From contig QHVY01000213.1 in the NCBI GenBank assembly GCA_003223695.1, positions 2,314 through 13,006 on the forward strand: a DNA stretch of 10,693 nucleotides. Direction: 5' to 3'. The DNA comes from Acidobacteriota bacterium. GTDB lineage: Bacteria > Acidobacteriota > Thermoanaerobaculia > Gp7-AA8. Made by a program: the position numbers and the translations under genes. The notes below the pieces were generated by a model. That model ran no database searches. It was given only the letters and a program-made list of their open reading frames with translations, and had not been told where the DNA came from. Of this stretch, positions 1 through 6,980 are shown piece by piece. How positions within the stretch are numbered: position 1 is the first letter of the stretch; every line of letters begins with the position of its first letter.

Positions 1-1041
1 GCGATCGTCGCGGCGCTCCGGCATTACGCGACGCAGCAGGTCGGCGCGCAGCAGCTTGCCGAGGCTTGAGCGGGGGATCGAGCGGACGGGGTGGGCGGCG
101 CGAATCCGTTCGTACGGCAGCACACGCTCATTGAATTGCTCAACAATCGTTTCTGCGTCTGCCGTCGTCGCGAGATGGATGACGTGCCCCAGCCGCTCAT
201 CAGGCATTGCGATGAGCGCGGCATCAATGCCCCTGCGCACATCGTCGAGAACGCGATCGAGTCGCGCCAGGTCGACCGACTCCCCGCCGATCTTGATGAA
301 GTCTCCGCGACGCCCCTGCAGCCGCAGAACGCGGCCATCGACTTCGCCGACATCATCGGAAAGGAACCATCCATCGATCTTCGGATCGTTGAATCCATCG
401 TCGGTGATGTAACCGGTAAAGAGCGATGCGCCACGAAATGCCAGACGGCCATCCTGGTCTGCGCGCGCGTCGAGATGAGAAAGCAGCACATCGCGAATGG
501 ACACTGTAGACGCGCATTCGCTCATGCCATAGCTGGCAAGAACGGGCCAGCCCGCTGCGCGCGCACTTGCCTCGAGATCCGGCTGAAACGCGCCGCCTCC
601 AACGAGAATCGCGCGCAGGCGCGCAGGCGGTTTGATCCCTGATTGCAATAGATCGTGTACCTGCGCCGGGACGACTGAAGCCAACGTCGCATCGGAGTCG
701 AGCAGCGCTCGTGGCGCCCACGGCAACGGAACGACGCGCGATCCGGCAAGATGGGCACGTGCGTAGATGCCGAGTCCACCGACGTGAAACGTGGGAAGAA
801 CGCAGCACCACACGTCGGCAGCAGTCGTCTCGAGCCGTTCATTGACTGCCGCCGCCGATGCGAGCACCGCGTCCTTTGATAATGCGACGAGTTTGAGCGC
901 GCCGCCGCTGCCCGACGTGGCGACGATGATGTGAGAGCGCAGCCGCCCAACTCGCGCCATGCGCTCCAATTTGTCGCGTTCATCCGATGGCAAACGCGGA
1001 TTCAATAGGACGTAGGTGCGTTCGCTCGTCCAGTCGATCAC
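1..1041 (-). CDS. menE: o-succinylbenzoate--CoA ligase (MenE), 3' end cut by window edge
   Basis: Acyl-adenylate-forming ligase that activates o-succinylbenzoate to its CoA thioester with ATP, in the cytoplasm, the step before MenB. The frame is open from the GTG at 1041-1039 to the left edge (347 codons, no stop seen). Adenylation motifs in order: P-loop ATSGSGGALK (residues 41-50), YGMSEC (171-176), GWFLSDDVGEV (224-234), GRRGDFIKIGGE (243-254) and the C-terminal catalytic-lysine motif SLGKLLR (326-332). Since the last motif is near the protein end in this family, only a few residues should be missing. The P-loop lies near residue 41, whereas in the roughly 450-490 aa forms from E. coli and Bacillus about 100 or more residues precede it, so this is a compact form lacking most of the N-terminal subdomain. 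The GTG overlaps the menC stop as GTGA, with a GAAGAGG ribosome site 5 nt upstream, which decides the start. Confidence 0.9.
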   Translation of the reverse strand, partial: MIDWTSERTYVLLNPRLPSDERDKLERMARVGRLRSHIIVATSGSGGALKLVALSKDAVLASAAAVNERLETTAADVWCCVLPTFHVGGLGIYARAHLAGSRVVPLPWAPRALLDSDATLASVVPAQVHDLLQSGIKPPARLRAILVGGGAFQPDLEASARAAGWPVLASYGMSECASTVSIRDVLLSHLDARADQDGRLAFRGASLFTGYITDDGFNDPKIDGWFLSDDVGEVDGRVLRLQGRRGDFIKIGGESVDLARLDRVLDDVRRGIDAALIAMPDERLGHVIHLATTADAETIVEQFNERVLPYERIRAAHPVRSIPRSSLGKLLRADLLRRVMPERRDDR

Positions 1042-1832
1042 GCCAGCCTCTTCCACGGCAGGTGCTCCAGCAGATCGTCGAAGCCGATGCCTGTTCCCTC
1101 AGGCGCTAGAAGTCGGGCGCCGTCGCTCACGATGCGTTCACTGAATTCGTTTTTCTCGTACAGCACGTGCGTGAATAGACCACAACGAGGCGCCGGATGT
1201 AACGCAGCAAAGTACGCGGCGCCGAACTGACCCAGCGGATGATCCATATATGATGTGATCACAATCGGCTTCATGGTCTCCGGAATATCCTGTATTGCCG
1301 GCTTCACGATCAAAACGTCAACACCCTCCTCCGCCGTGAATCGATCGAGTGCCAGTGGCAATCCGGTCTGCTCACGAAGCGCGCTCCACGTGGCCCCGTC
1401 GTAAGGGCAGGGATCCTCGACAAAATCTACGCGCTCTCGCGGCAGCCCCTCGGCAATCATCAAGAATTCTTCGGGACGAAGCCGCCCATTGAAATCGATG
1501 CGCAGCCGCACGCGATCGGGAATGTGATCGATGCTCTTCAATTTCACCGTATCGAATTCAGGCGGCGGATCGGCACCCGGCCAGTGGCTCAGCGGAATCG
1601 TCAGTCCCGCAAACAGTGAAACGCTGCGCGTGCGTGCGTCGCCGTCGATTCGTGCGAGCTCGAGCGAGCGTCGCGTCAGCGCGGTTGTCTCGCCGCGCGC
1701 GAGCATTGTCAGTTGCCTCTCGAGCGGCGCATCGCCGAGTTCGGGCCAGGGATGTACGTCGGCGAAGCCATTGCCGACGCGAACCAGCGCGCCGCGGCGC
1801 GTGGGACTCAGCGAATACTCCCAGAACCACAT
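1038..1832 (-). CDS. menC: o-succinylbenzoate synthase (MenC), compact form
   Basis: Enolase-superfamily enzyme that dehydrates SHCHC to o-succinylbenzoate. The 264-aa product shows the superfamily active site: KxK pair K97/K99 in TVKLKS, metal ligands D113 (RIDFNG), E139 (DFVEDP) and D163 (ALDRF), and the opposing lysine K177 (IVKPA). This layout, and its position between menA and menE, favour OSBS over other enolase-superfamily enzymes. It is shorter than the usual 320-370 aa because the N-terminal capping region is reduced. The frame is open upstream to 2021, but that extension lies within menA. The ATG at 1832-1830 shares one base with the menA stop (TGATG) and gives MWFWEYSLSP, a normal OSBS beginning, so it is taken as the start. 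The stop overlaps the menE start. Co-transcription with menB, menA and menE is inferred. Confidence 0.92.
   Translation of the reverse strand: MWFWEYSLSPTRRGALVRVGNGFADVHPWPELGDAPLERQLTMLARGETTALTRRSLELARIDGDARTRSVSLFAGLTIPLSHWPGADPPPEFDTVKLKSIDHIPDRVRLRIDFNGRLRPEEFLMIAEGLPRERVDFVEDPCPYDGATWSALREQTGLPLALDRFTAEEGVDVLIVKPAIQDIPETMKPIVITSYMDHPLGQFGAAYFAALHPAPRCGLFTHVLYEKNEFSERIVSDGARLLAPEGTGIGFDDLLEHLPWKRLA
1047..1053 (-). promoter_or_regulatory. Ribosome binding site of menE
   Basis: GAAGAGG on the minus strand, 5 nt before the GTG at 1041. It lies inside the last codons of menC and supports the overlapping GTG start rather than an internal ATG at 960-958. Confidence 0.5.
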
Positions 1833-2758
1833 CAGATCAAGCTTCCGATTACGAAGAGAATCCCAAACGCCCACTGCAGCGCGCCTGCCATCGCCAGACA
1901 ACGATTCAACTCCGCGCCTTTCGAGCGCCATGCACATCGCACAAGTACCACCCCGAGCGGAAGCGCAAACAGCGGCAGCCAGGTGATGAATGCGATCGCG
2001 GGAAATGGCGTCAGGGCGCACGTGGCGATCTCAAATCGTCCGAACGTTTCACCGAAGCGAACGATCAACGTCTTCTTGTGACTGGCACGGTCACTGCCGA
2101 CATCGCGCAGATTGTTGATCGCCAGCAGCGCGACCGCGAGCAGTCCAACTGCGACGCCGGCGATGAGCGCACGCCAATCGAATGCGAGCGTTTGCACGTA
2201 ATACGAGCCGCCGACAGCGATCACTCCGAAAAAAATCAGCACGAAAATTTCGCCGAGTCCGTGGTAGCCGAGCGGATAAGGGCCGCCCGTATACGCGTAA
2301 GCAGCTAGAATCGATGTAATGCCGATGATCACGATCGGCCAGCCGCCGCGAATGATCAGTGGAATTCCGCAAAGCGCGGCGATGACAAAGCAGAGCCAGG
2401 CGCCACGCATCACTGCGGCGGCGCTGAGCAGTCCGGCCTGCGTGACGCGAACGGGGCCGAGGCGCTCGGCGGTGTCGGCGCCGCGTTTGAAATCGAGCGC
2501 GTCATTGACCAGATTCGTGCCGATTTGTATGAACACCGCGCCAAAGAGCGCGTACAGGAAAATCATCCAGTCAATGCGATGGGCGAGCGTCGTGCCGACA
2601 ATCACGGGAACTACGGACGCGGAAAGCGTCTTCGGTCGCGCCGCGAGAATCCAGACCGACGCGTAGCGCCGCCATCCTGGCGGCCGGTCCGCCGGCAACT
2701 TGCCGGCTGGCGGGCTGTCAGCCCGCGCACCGGCCGGCTGGGAGCCGGCGCTACTCAC
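1832..2758 (-). CDS. menA: 1,4-dihydroxy-2-naphthoate polyprenyltransferase (MenA)
   Basis: UbiA-family integral membrane prenyltransferase that attaches the polyprenyl tail to DHNA, giving demethylmenaquinone. The 308-aa product has WILAARPKTLSAS (residues 36-48), the first Asp-rich motif NDALDFKRGAD (85-95), the second motif NNLRDVGSDRASHKKTL (215-231), and about eight or nine hydrophobic segments. The GTG at 2758-2756 overlaps the menB stop as GTGA. No ATG, GTG or TTG occurs between the hairpin element and the conserved WILAARP segment, so the start must lie at this GTG or within the repeat (a TTG near 2700). Residues 2-32 (rich in Pro, Ala, Gly, Arg) are encoded entirely by the 92-bp hairpin element at 2663-2754 and are not part of the family fold. 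The stop shares one base with the menC start. Confidence 0.93.
   Translation of the reverse strand: MSSAGSQPAGARADSPPAGKLPADRPPGWRRYASVWILAARPKTLSASVVPVIVGTTLAHRIDWMIFLYALFGAVFIQIGTNLVNDALDFKRGADTAERLGPVRVTQAGLLSAAAVMRGAWLCFVIAALCGIPLIIRGGWPIVIIGITSILAAYAYTGGPYPLGYHGLGEIFVLIFFGVIAVGGSYYVQTLAFDWRALIAGVAVGLLAVALLAINNLRDVGSDRASHKKTLIVRFGETFGRFEIATCALTPFPAIAFITWLPLFALPLGVVLVRCAWRSKGAELNRCLAMAGALQWAFGILFVIGSLI
2663..2754. repeat. 92-bp four-hairpin palindromic element (type C, nested)
   Basis: The element is perfectly symmetrical. Outer stem GTAGC (2663-2667) pairs with GCTAC (2750-2754). Four hairpins follow, each 7-bp stem, 3-nt loop, 7-bp stem: H1 2668-2684, H2 2691-2707, H3 2710-2726, H4 2733-2749. 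An inner stem CGGT (2685-2688) pairs with ACCG (2729-2732) and encloses H2 and H3. Segment lengths are 5+17+4+2+17+2+17+2+4+17+5. It begins directly after the menB stop and encodes the MenA N-terminus. It looks like one two-hairpin unit inserted between the hairpins of another. Which proteins, if any, move it is unknown. Confidence 0.9.
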
Positions 2759-3567
2759 GGAAACCGCGGAAACTTCTTGAAATCCGGCTTGCGCTTCTCC
2801 ACGTAGGCGTTCCGTCCCTCCTGCGCTTCTTCGGACATATAAAAGAGGAGCGTCGCGTCGCCGGCGAAGTCGAGCAGGCCGATCTCTCCGTCGCAATCGG
2901 CATTCATCGCTCTTTTCAGACAGCGGAGTGCCATCGGCGAGAGCTGCAGCATCTCGCGACACCATTTCAGCGTCTCCGCCTCGAGCTGCGCGAGCGGCAC
3001 GACAGTATTCACGAGGCCCATCTCGAGTGCCTGCATCGCGTCGTACTGCCGGCAGAGGAACCAGATCTCGCGCGCCTTTTTTTGACCGACGATGCGCGCG
3101 AGATAGGCGCTCCCGAGCCCACCGTCGAACGAGCCGACTTTCGGCCCGGTCTGACCAAACTTTGCGTTATCCGCGGCGATCGTCAAATCGCAGACGACGT
3201 GCAGCACGTGGCCGCCGCCGATCGCATAGCCGGCGACCATCGCCACGACGGGCTTCGGCAGACTGCGAATCTGCTTCTGCACATCGAGAATGTTCAGCCG
3301 CGGAACGCCCTTCGAATCGACATATCCCGCTTTGCCGCGGACGCGTTGATCGCCGCCCGAGCAGAAGGCCTGGTTGCCTTCGCCGGTCAGGATCACGACG
3401 CCGATCTCCGCGTCGTCGCGGGCCATCTCGAACGCCTGTTTCAGCTCGTTGACGGTCAGCGGCCGAAACGCGTTGCGCACCTCCGGCCGGTTAATGGTGA
3501 TCTTTGCGATGCCGTCTTTCGTTCGTTCATATTTGATGTCGCTGAATTCATGAAGCGTGGTCCACAT
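2755..3567 (-). CDS. menB: 1,4-dihydroxy-2-naphthoyl-CoA synthase (MenB)
   Basis: Crotonase-family enzyme that cyclises o-succinylbenzoyl-CoA to DHNA-CoA. The 270-aa product has the usual length and the crotonase landmarks FCSGGDQ (68-74), the oxyanion-hole segment GYAIGGGH (113-120) and GQTGPKVGSFDGG (138-150). S146 and D148 match E. coli S161 and D163. G141 matches E. coli G156, the mark of the bicarbonate-dependent (type I) enzymes. The C-terminus YVEKRKPDFKKFPRFP is typical. The frame is open far upstream, to 5409, but that is antisense to thrA. The ATG at 3567-3565 gives MWTTLHEFSDIKYE, the normal family beginning. It is the first gene of the left men block and diverges from thrA with 24 bp between starts. 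No ribosome site is well spaced before it: the nearest AGGAG is 16 nt upstream. Confidence 0.97.
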   Translation of the reverse strand: MWTTLHEFSDIKYERTKDGIAKITINRPEVRNAFRPLTVNELKQAFEMARDDAEIGVVILTGEGNQAFCSGGDQRVRGKAGYVDSKGVPRLNILDVQKQIRSLPKPVVAMVAGYAIGGGHVLHVVCDLTIAADNAKFGQTGPKVGSFDGGLGSAYLARIVGQKKAREIWFLCRQYDAMQALEMGLVNTVVPLAQLEAETLKWCREMLQLSPMALRCLKRAMNADCDGEIGLLDFAGDATLLFYMSEEAQEGRNAYVEKRKPDFKKFPRFP

Positions 3568-3591
3568 GCCGCGAGATTGTATGCTCCTGCC
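3568..3591. promoter_or_regulatory. 24-bp divergent intergenic region menB/thrA
   Basis: This is all the DNA between the two proposed start codons. It holds the TACAAT on the minus strand (3581-3576) and a weaker TATGCT on the plus strand (3580-3585), 6 nt before the thrA GTG. The two hexamers overlap, so the divergent promoters would compete for polymerase. There is no room for a thr leader peptide or attenuator. Confidence 0.4.
3576..3581 (-). promoter_or_regulatory. Putative -10 box of menB (leaderless)
   Basis: TACAAT on the minus strand, one base from the TATAAT consensus, ends 8 nt before the menB ATG. Transcription would begin at or next to the start codon. A matching -35 is not clear: TCGACC lies 21 nt upstream, which is a long spacing. 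This is inference from motif and position only. Confidence 0.4.
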
Positions 3592-6051
3592 GTGCTCGGT
3601 CCGGTCGAGGTCTACAAATTCGGGGGGGCGGCGGTGGGAAACGCAGACGCAGTTCGCATTGCCGGCGAGCATGTGCGGGCCGCTCAAAATCGCGTCGTGG
3701 TGGTCGTCTCTGCGATGCAGGGCGTTACCGATCTGCTGCTCGAATCGGCGCGCGCTGCGCTTGGCGGTCAGCGCTCGGCGTATGAGCGTGACGCGCAGCA
3801 GTTCGCGTCGAAGCATCGAGAAGTCGTCGATGCGTTGATTCGCAAAAAGCGACTGCTGCTGCAGGAAATCGAGAACGCCACGAACGAGCTGCTCTCGATG
3901 TGCCAGAGCATCTCCGTGCTTCACGAGCTGACCACACGCGCAGGCGACGCCCTCGTGGCGCGCGGTGAGCGGCTCATGGCGCGCATCTTCGCCGAATATA
4001 TTGGAGCGAAGTACATTGATGCCACGGAGCTCATCTTCACCGAGCGGCGACTGGGGAGCGTATGGCCGGACTTTAAAAAGTGCGACCGCGCCGCCGCGAA
4101 AATCTCTGAGCCAATCGTCGTTCCCGGCTACATCGCCAGCGGTCCCGACGCGGAAGTCGTCACTCTGGGCCGCGGCGGCTCTGACTTCTCCGCCGCAATT
4201 CTCGCTCGCAGCCTCGGCGCGCAATCGGTCACGCTGTTCAAAGAAGTCGACGGCCTCATGACCGCCGATCCGAAGAGCGTGCCGAACGCACGTGTACTGG
4301 ATGAAGTGCACTACCGCGAGGCGGCGGAGCTCGCGTTCTATGGCGCGAAAGTTCTGCATCCGCGCACGATGATCCCGCTCGTCGATCGCGGCATCCCGCT
4401 CTTCGTTCGCAATACGTTTCAGCCGCAGTCGCGTGGGACGCGCATCGCCGCCGACGTGAAGCCGGGTGCGTATCCGGTGAAAGCGCTCGCCGCAGTGCAC
4501 CATCAGGCGCTCGTGGCCATCGAAGGAAAAGGAATGATCGGCGTTCCCGGCGTCGCCGGCCGGGCGTTCACCTCGCTCGCACAGGCGGGACTCTCGGTCT
4601 CGATGATCAGCCAGGCGTCGAGCGAATCGAGCATCTGTTTTGTCGTGCCGGAGAGCGAAGCGAGTCACGCGGTCAGCGCGCTGCAGACTGCGTTCGAGTC
4701 GGAGCGGCGTCTGAAATTGATCGACCGCATTCACGCCGAAAAAAAGACCGCGCTGATCGCCGTCCTCGGACTCGGTATGCGCGGCCGCCACGGAATTGCC
4801 GCGCGCACGTTTTCCGCGTTGAGCGGACAGAGCGTCAACGTCGTGGCGATCGCGCAGGGATCTTCGGAATTGAACATCACGATCGCGATTGCGGAGAAGG
4901 ACGCCACTCGCGCGCAGATCGCGCTGCACAACGAGTTTCAGCTCGACAAGATTCATCCGCTCGCCGACGTCTCCGGACGCGAATCGAAGCTCACGCTCCT
5001 CGGCTTCGGCCAGATCGGCCGCGCGCTGGTGCGGCAACTGATCGCGCAGGAGAAGCCGCTTCGATCGAATGCCGGCGCCGATCTGAAAGTGATCGCCATC
5101 GCCGACCGCAGCGGCATCAAAATCGAAGAGAATGGCTTTTCGGCGAGCGCGCTGCAGCGGCTCGCGGATCACAAAGCGTCCGGCGGACGGCTGTTCGATC
5201 GCAGCTCGCCTCTGACTCTTCATCAGGTGCAGGCGATGATGCGCAAGGAGCTTTGGCTGCTCCCATCGCACCGGCCGATTCTCGTCGATCTCACTTCCGA
5301 AGAAACCGCACCGCTGCTTCAGGAGGCGCTGGAGCGCGGATTTCACATCGTTCTGGCAAACAAGAAACCGCTCGCGGTTCCGCAAATCGAATACGACCGG
5401 CTGTTTCAAACAGCGCGCGAGCGCGGCTTGGCCATTCGATACGAAGCGACCGCCGGCGCGGGGCTGCCGGTGCTCGACACGATCGCCAAGCTTCAGGAAG
5501 CGGGCGATCGCATCGACAGCATCGTCGGCTGCTTCTCTGGAACCCTCGGATTCATCACCACTGCACTCGAAGAGAGCCGCCCTTTCTCCGACGCCGTAGC
5601 CGAAGCGCAGAAGCGCGGATACACCGAACCCGATCCGCTCGACGACTTATCCGGACTCGATGTCGCGCGCAAAGCATTGATCCTCGCCCGAACGCTCGGG
5701 TTTCGCCTCGAGTTGGGCGACATCGATCTTCAGCCGATGGCCACTGAGACAGCCAGCAAGACGCTGGATGCTGAGTTCGCGCAGCGGGTGGAACGCGCTC
5801 GCCGGGAGGGCAGCGTGCTTCGCTACGTCGCGACGATCAATCGGGCCGGCATTCGCGTCGCGCTCGAAGCTGTCTCCGAAAATTCGCCCGAGGCCGGACT
5901 GCGCGGGACCGCCAATCAGGTGGCGATCTACTCGAAGCGCTACAAAACGAATCCGCTCGTCGTCACCGGACCTGGCGCCGGTGCGGACGTCACCGCGGCG
6001 GGCGTGCTCAACGACATTCTGGCGATCACGATTCAGGAGCGCCGGCGATGA
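3592..6051 (+). CDS. thrA: Bifunctional aspartokinase / homoserine dehydrogenase
   Basis: Catalyses the first and third steps of the aspartate pathway. Aspartokinase: KFGGAAVG (residues 9-16), the ARGERLM segment with the substrate-binding Glu, GRGGSD (193-198), KEVDGLMTADPK (217-228) and FYGAKVLHPRTM. Two ACT domains begin near residues 308 and 387, each with a GxGM signature. Homoserine dehydrogenase: nucleotide loop GFGQIG (471-476) and the signature GYTEPDPLDDLSGLDVARK (676-694), where E679, D690 and K694 match yeast HSD E208, D219 and K223. The 819-aa length nearly equals E. coli ThrA (820). The frame is open upstream to 3082, across menB. The GTG at 3592 is chosen because it places KFGG at residue 9. 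TTG 3577 and ATG 3550 are alternatives, the latter overlapping menB. No ribosome site is seen. The usual [TS]S after KFGG is AA here. It ends in an ATGA overlap with thrB. Confidence 0.95.
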   Translation: MLGPVEVYKFGGAAVGNADAVRIAGEHVRAAQNRVVVVVSAMQGVTDLLLESARAALGGQRSAYERDAQQFASKHREVVDALIRKKRLLLQEIENATNELLSMCQSISVLHELTTRAGDALVARGERLMARIFAEYIGAKYIDATELIFTERRLGSVWPDFKKCDRAAAKISEPIVVPGYIASGPDAEVVTLGRGGSDFSAAILARSLGAQSVTLFKEVDGLMTADPKSVPNARVLDEVHYREAAELAFYGAKVLHPRTMIPLVDRGIPLFVRNTFQPQSRGTRIAADVKPGAYPVKALAAVHHQALVAIEGKGMIGVPGVAGRAFTSLAQAGLSVSMISQASSESSICFVVPESEASHAVSALQTAFESERRLKLIDRIHAEKKTALIAVLGLGMRGRHGIAARTFSALSGQSVNVVAIAQGSSELNITIAIAEKDATRAQIALHNEFQLDKIHPLADVSGRESKLTLLGFGQIGRALVRQLIAQEKPLRSNAGADLKVIAIADRSGIKIEENGFSASALQRLADHKASGGRLFDRSSPLTLHQVQAMMRKELWLLPSHRPILVDLTSEETAPLLQEALERGFHIVLANKKPLAVPQIEYDRLFQTARERGLAIRYEATAGAGLPVLDTIAKLQEAGDRIDSIVGCFSGTLGFITTALEESRPFSDAVAEAQKRGYTEPDPLDDLSGLDVARKALILARTLGFRLELGDIDLQPMATETASKTLDAEFAQRVERARREGSVLRYVATINRAGIRVALEAVSENSPEAGLRGTANQVAIYSKRYKTNPLVVTGPGAGADVTAAGVLNDILAITIQERRR
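6035..6039 (+). promoter_or_regulatory. Ribosome binding site of thrB
   Basis: AGGAG, 8 nt before the thrB ATG at 6048, inside the last codons of thrA. It supports the overlapping ATGA start and translational coupling. Confidence 0.7.
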
Positions 6052-6980
6052 AACGGGCGACGGTCTTCGCGCCCGGATCGATCGGCAACGTCGGTCCCGG
6101 CTTCGACATCCTCGGCCTCGCGATCGACGGAATCGGCGATCGCGTGACGGTCGAGCTGGGAAAATCGGGTCCAGTCATCGTTCGCGGAATCGACGCTGAG
6201 CATGTGCCGACGGATCCGGCGAAGAACGCCGCCGCAATCGCCGCAGCAGCCATGCTGCGGCGCGTAGAGCCGGCTCTTAGCCGGCTCGAGCCGACTGAGA
6301 GTCGGCTCTACGTCACAATCGAGAAAGGCCTGCCCGTTTCCGCGGGACTCGGCGGCAGCGCATCGAGCAGCGTCGCAGGCGCGTACGCGGCGGCGCTCGC
6401 GTCCAGCATTGACGCCAGGCCAAACGAGATCATGCTCGCTGCGCTCGAAGGCGAGATTGCCGTCTCGGGCCGCCATCTCGACAACATCGCACCGATCACG
6501 CTTGGCGGTCTGGTTCTGTCGCGCAGTATCGACCCCATCGATGTGGTGCCGCTGCCGGTCCCCGAGAAGTGGTCACTGGCCCTGATTACGCCACGCGTGC
6601 GGATCGAGACGAAAAAAGCGCGCGCGATTCTGCCGGACAAGTGGGAGCGCGAATCCTGGGTGCAGCAGATGGCGAACGCGTCGGCGCTGATCGTCGCATT
6701 CATGACCGGCGATGGCGCGCTGGCGCGGCGCGCGCTCGACGACTTGTACGCGGAGCCGCGGCGCGCATCGATGATCCCGCACTTCGCCGAAGTGAAACGC
6801 GCCGCGCTCGACGCGGGGGCGTTCGGCTGCTCGATCAGTGGATCAGGGCCAACGATCTTCGCCATCGTCGATACCTCGACGTCCAGGTATTGTGCAGATG
6901 CGATGCGCCGCGCGATGGGCGATGTGCCGTGCGAGGTGCGTGAATCTCCGATCGCGCGCAAAGGAGCGCATCCCGTATGA
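6048..6980 (+). CDS. thrB: Homoserine kinase (ThrB) with in-frame palindrome
   Basis: GHMP-family kinase that phosphorylates L-homoserine with ATP to O-phosphohomoserine, in the cytoplasm. The 310-aa product opens with FAPGSIGNVGPGFDILGLA (residues 7-25). It has the GHMP glycine-rich loop GLPVSAGLGGSASSS (94-108) and the C-terminal motif FGCSISGSGPT, all typical of ThrB. Residues about 72-89 (RVEPALSRLEPTESRLYV), just before the strand that leads into the ATP loop, are encoded by the 50-bp two-hairpin element at 6263-6312. The frame is kept, and the conserved sequence resumes at once with TIEKGLPVS. The gene is probably functional, with a surface-loop insertion. It starts in an ATGA overlap with thrA behind AGGAG, and ends in an ATGA overlap with thrC. 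Confidence 0.95.
   Translation: MKRATVFAPGSIGNVGPGFDILGLAIDGIGDRVTVELGKSGPVIVRGIDAEHVPTDPAKNAAAIAAAAMLRRVEPALSRLEPTESRLYVTIEKGLPVSAGLGGSASSSVAGAYAAALASSIDARPNEIMLAALEGEIAVSGRHLDNIAPITLGGLVLSRSIDPIDVVPLPVPEKWSLALITPRVRIETKKARAILPDKWERESWVQQMANASALIVAFMTGDGALARRALDDLYAEPRRASMIPHFAEVKRAALDAGAFGCSISGSGPTIFAIVDTSTSRYCADAMRRAMGDVPCEVRESPIARKGAHPV
6263..6312. repeat. 50-bp two-hairpin palindromic element (type A) inside thrB
   Basis: Outer stem CGTA (6263-6266) with TACG (6309-6312). Hairpin 1 is 6267-6287, with arms GAGCCGGCT and AGCCGGCTC and loop CTT. Hairpin 2 is 6288-6308, with arms GAGCCGACT and AGTCGGCTC and loop GAG. Both 9-bp stems are perfect and there are no spacers (4+21+21+4). Folded instead as one long palindrome, the halves mismatch at 2 of 18 positions, so the two-hairpin fold fits better. 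The architecture is identical to 10151-10200. Confidence 0.92.
6960..6966 (+). promoter_or_regulatory. Ribosome binding site of thrC
   Basis: AAAGGAG, 10 nt before the thrC ATG at 6977, inside the end of thrB. It is the strongest Shine-Dalgarno match in the window and fixes the thrC start. Confidence 0.7.

Noticed and set aside
470..560. Possible frameshift in menE
   Set aside because: Re-reading 529-500 codon by codon keeps a single frame through YGMSEC and onward to GKLLR; the apparent shift was a reading slip.
91..642. 183-codon plus-strand open frame
   Set aside because: It is the complement of menE, which carries all adenylation motifs in order. Nothing recognisable is seen in the plus-strand product.
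1833..2021. Upstream extension of the menC frame
   Set aside because: It lies in the wrong frame of the conserved 3' half of menA. The ATG at 1832 overlapping the menA stop gives a normal OSBS beginning.
3082..3591. Plus-strand extension upstream of thrA
   Set aside because: It is antisense to menB and shows no domain. KFGG, the usual aspartokinase N-terminus, lies just after the GTG at 3592.
3540..3600. Threonine leader peptide and attenuator
   Set aside because: No Thr/Ile-rich small frame or terminator hairpin precedes thrA. The space between the divergent starts is only 24 bp.
3568..5409. Long minus-strand open extension upstream of menB
   Set aside because: It is antisense to thrA, whose protein matches aspartokinase/homoserine dehydrogenase end to end. 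The extension is rich in Arg and low in hydrophobic patterning, typical of a shadow frame in GC-rich DNA.
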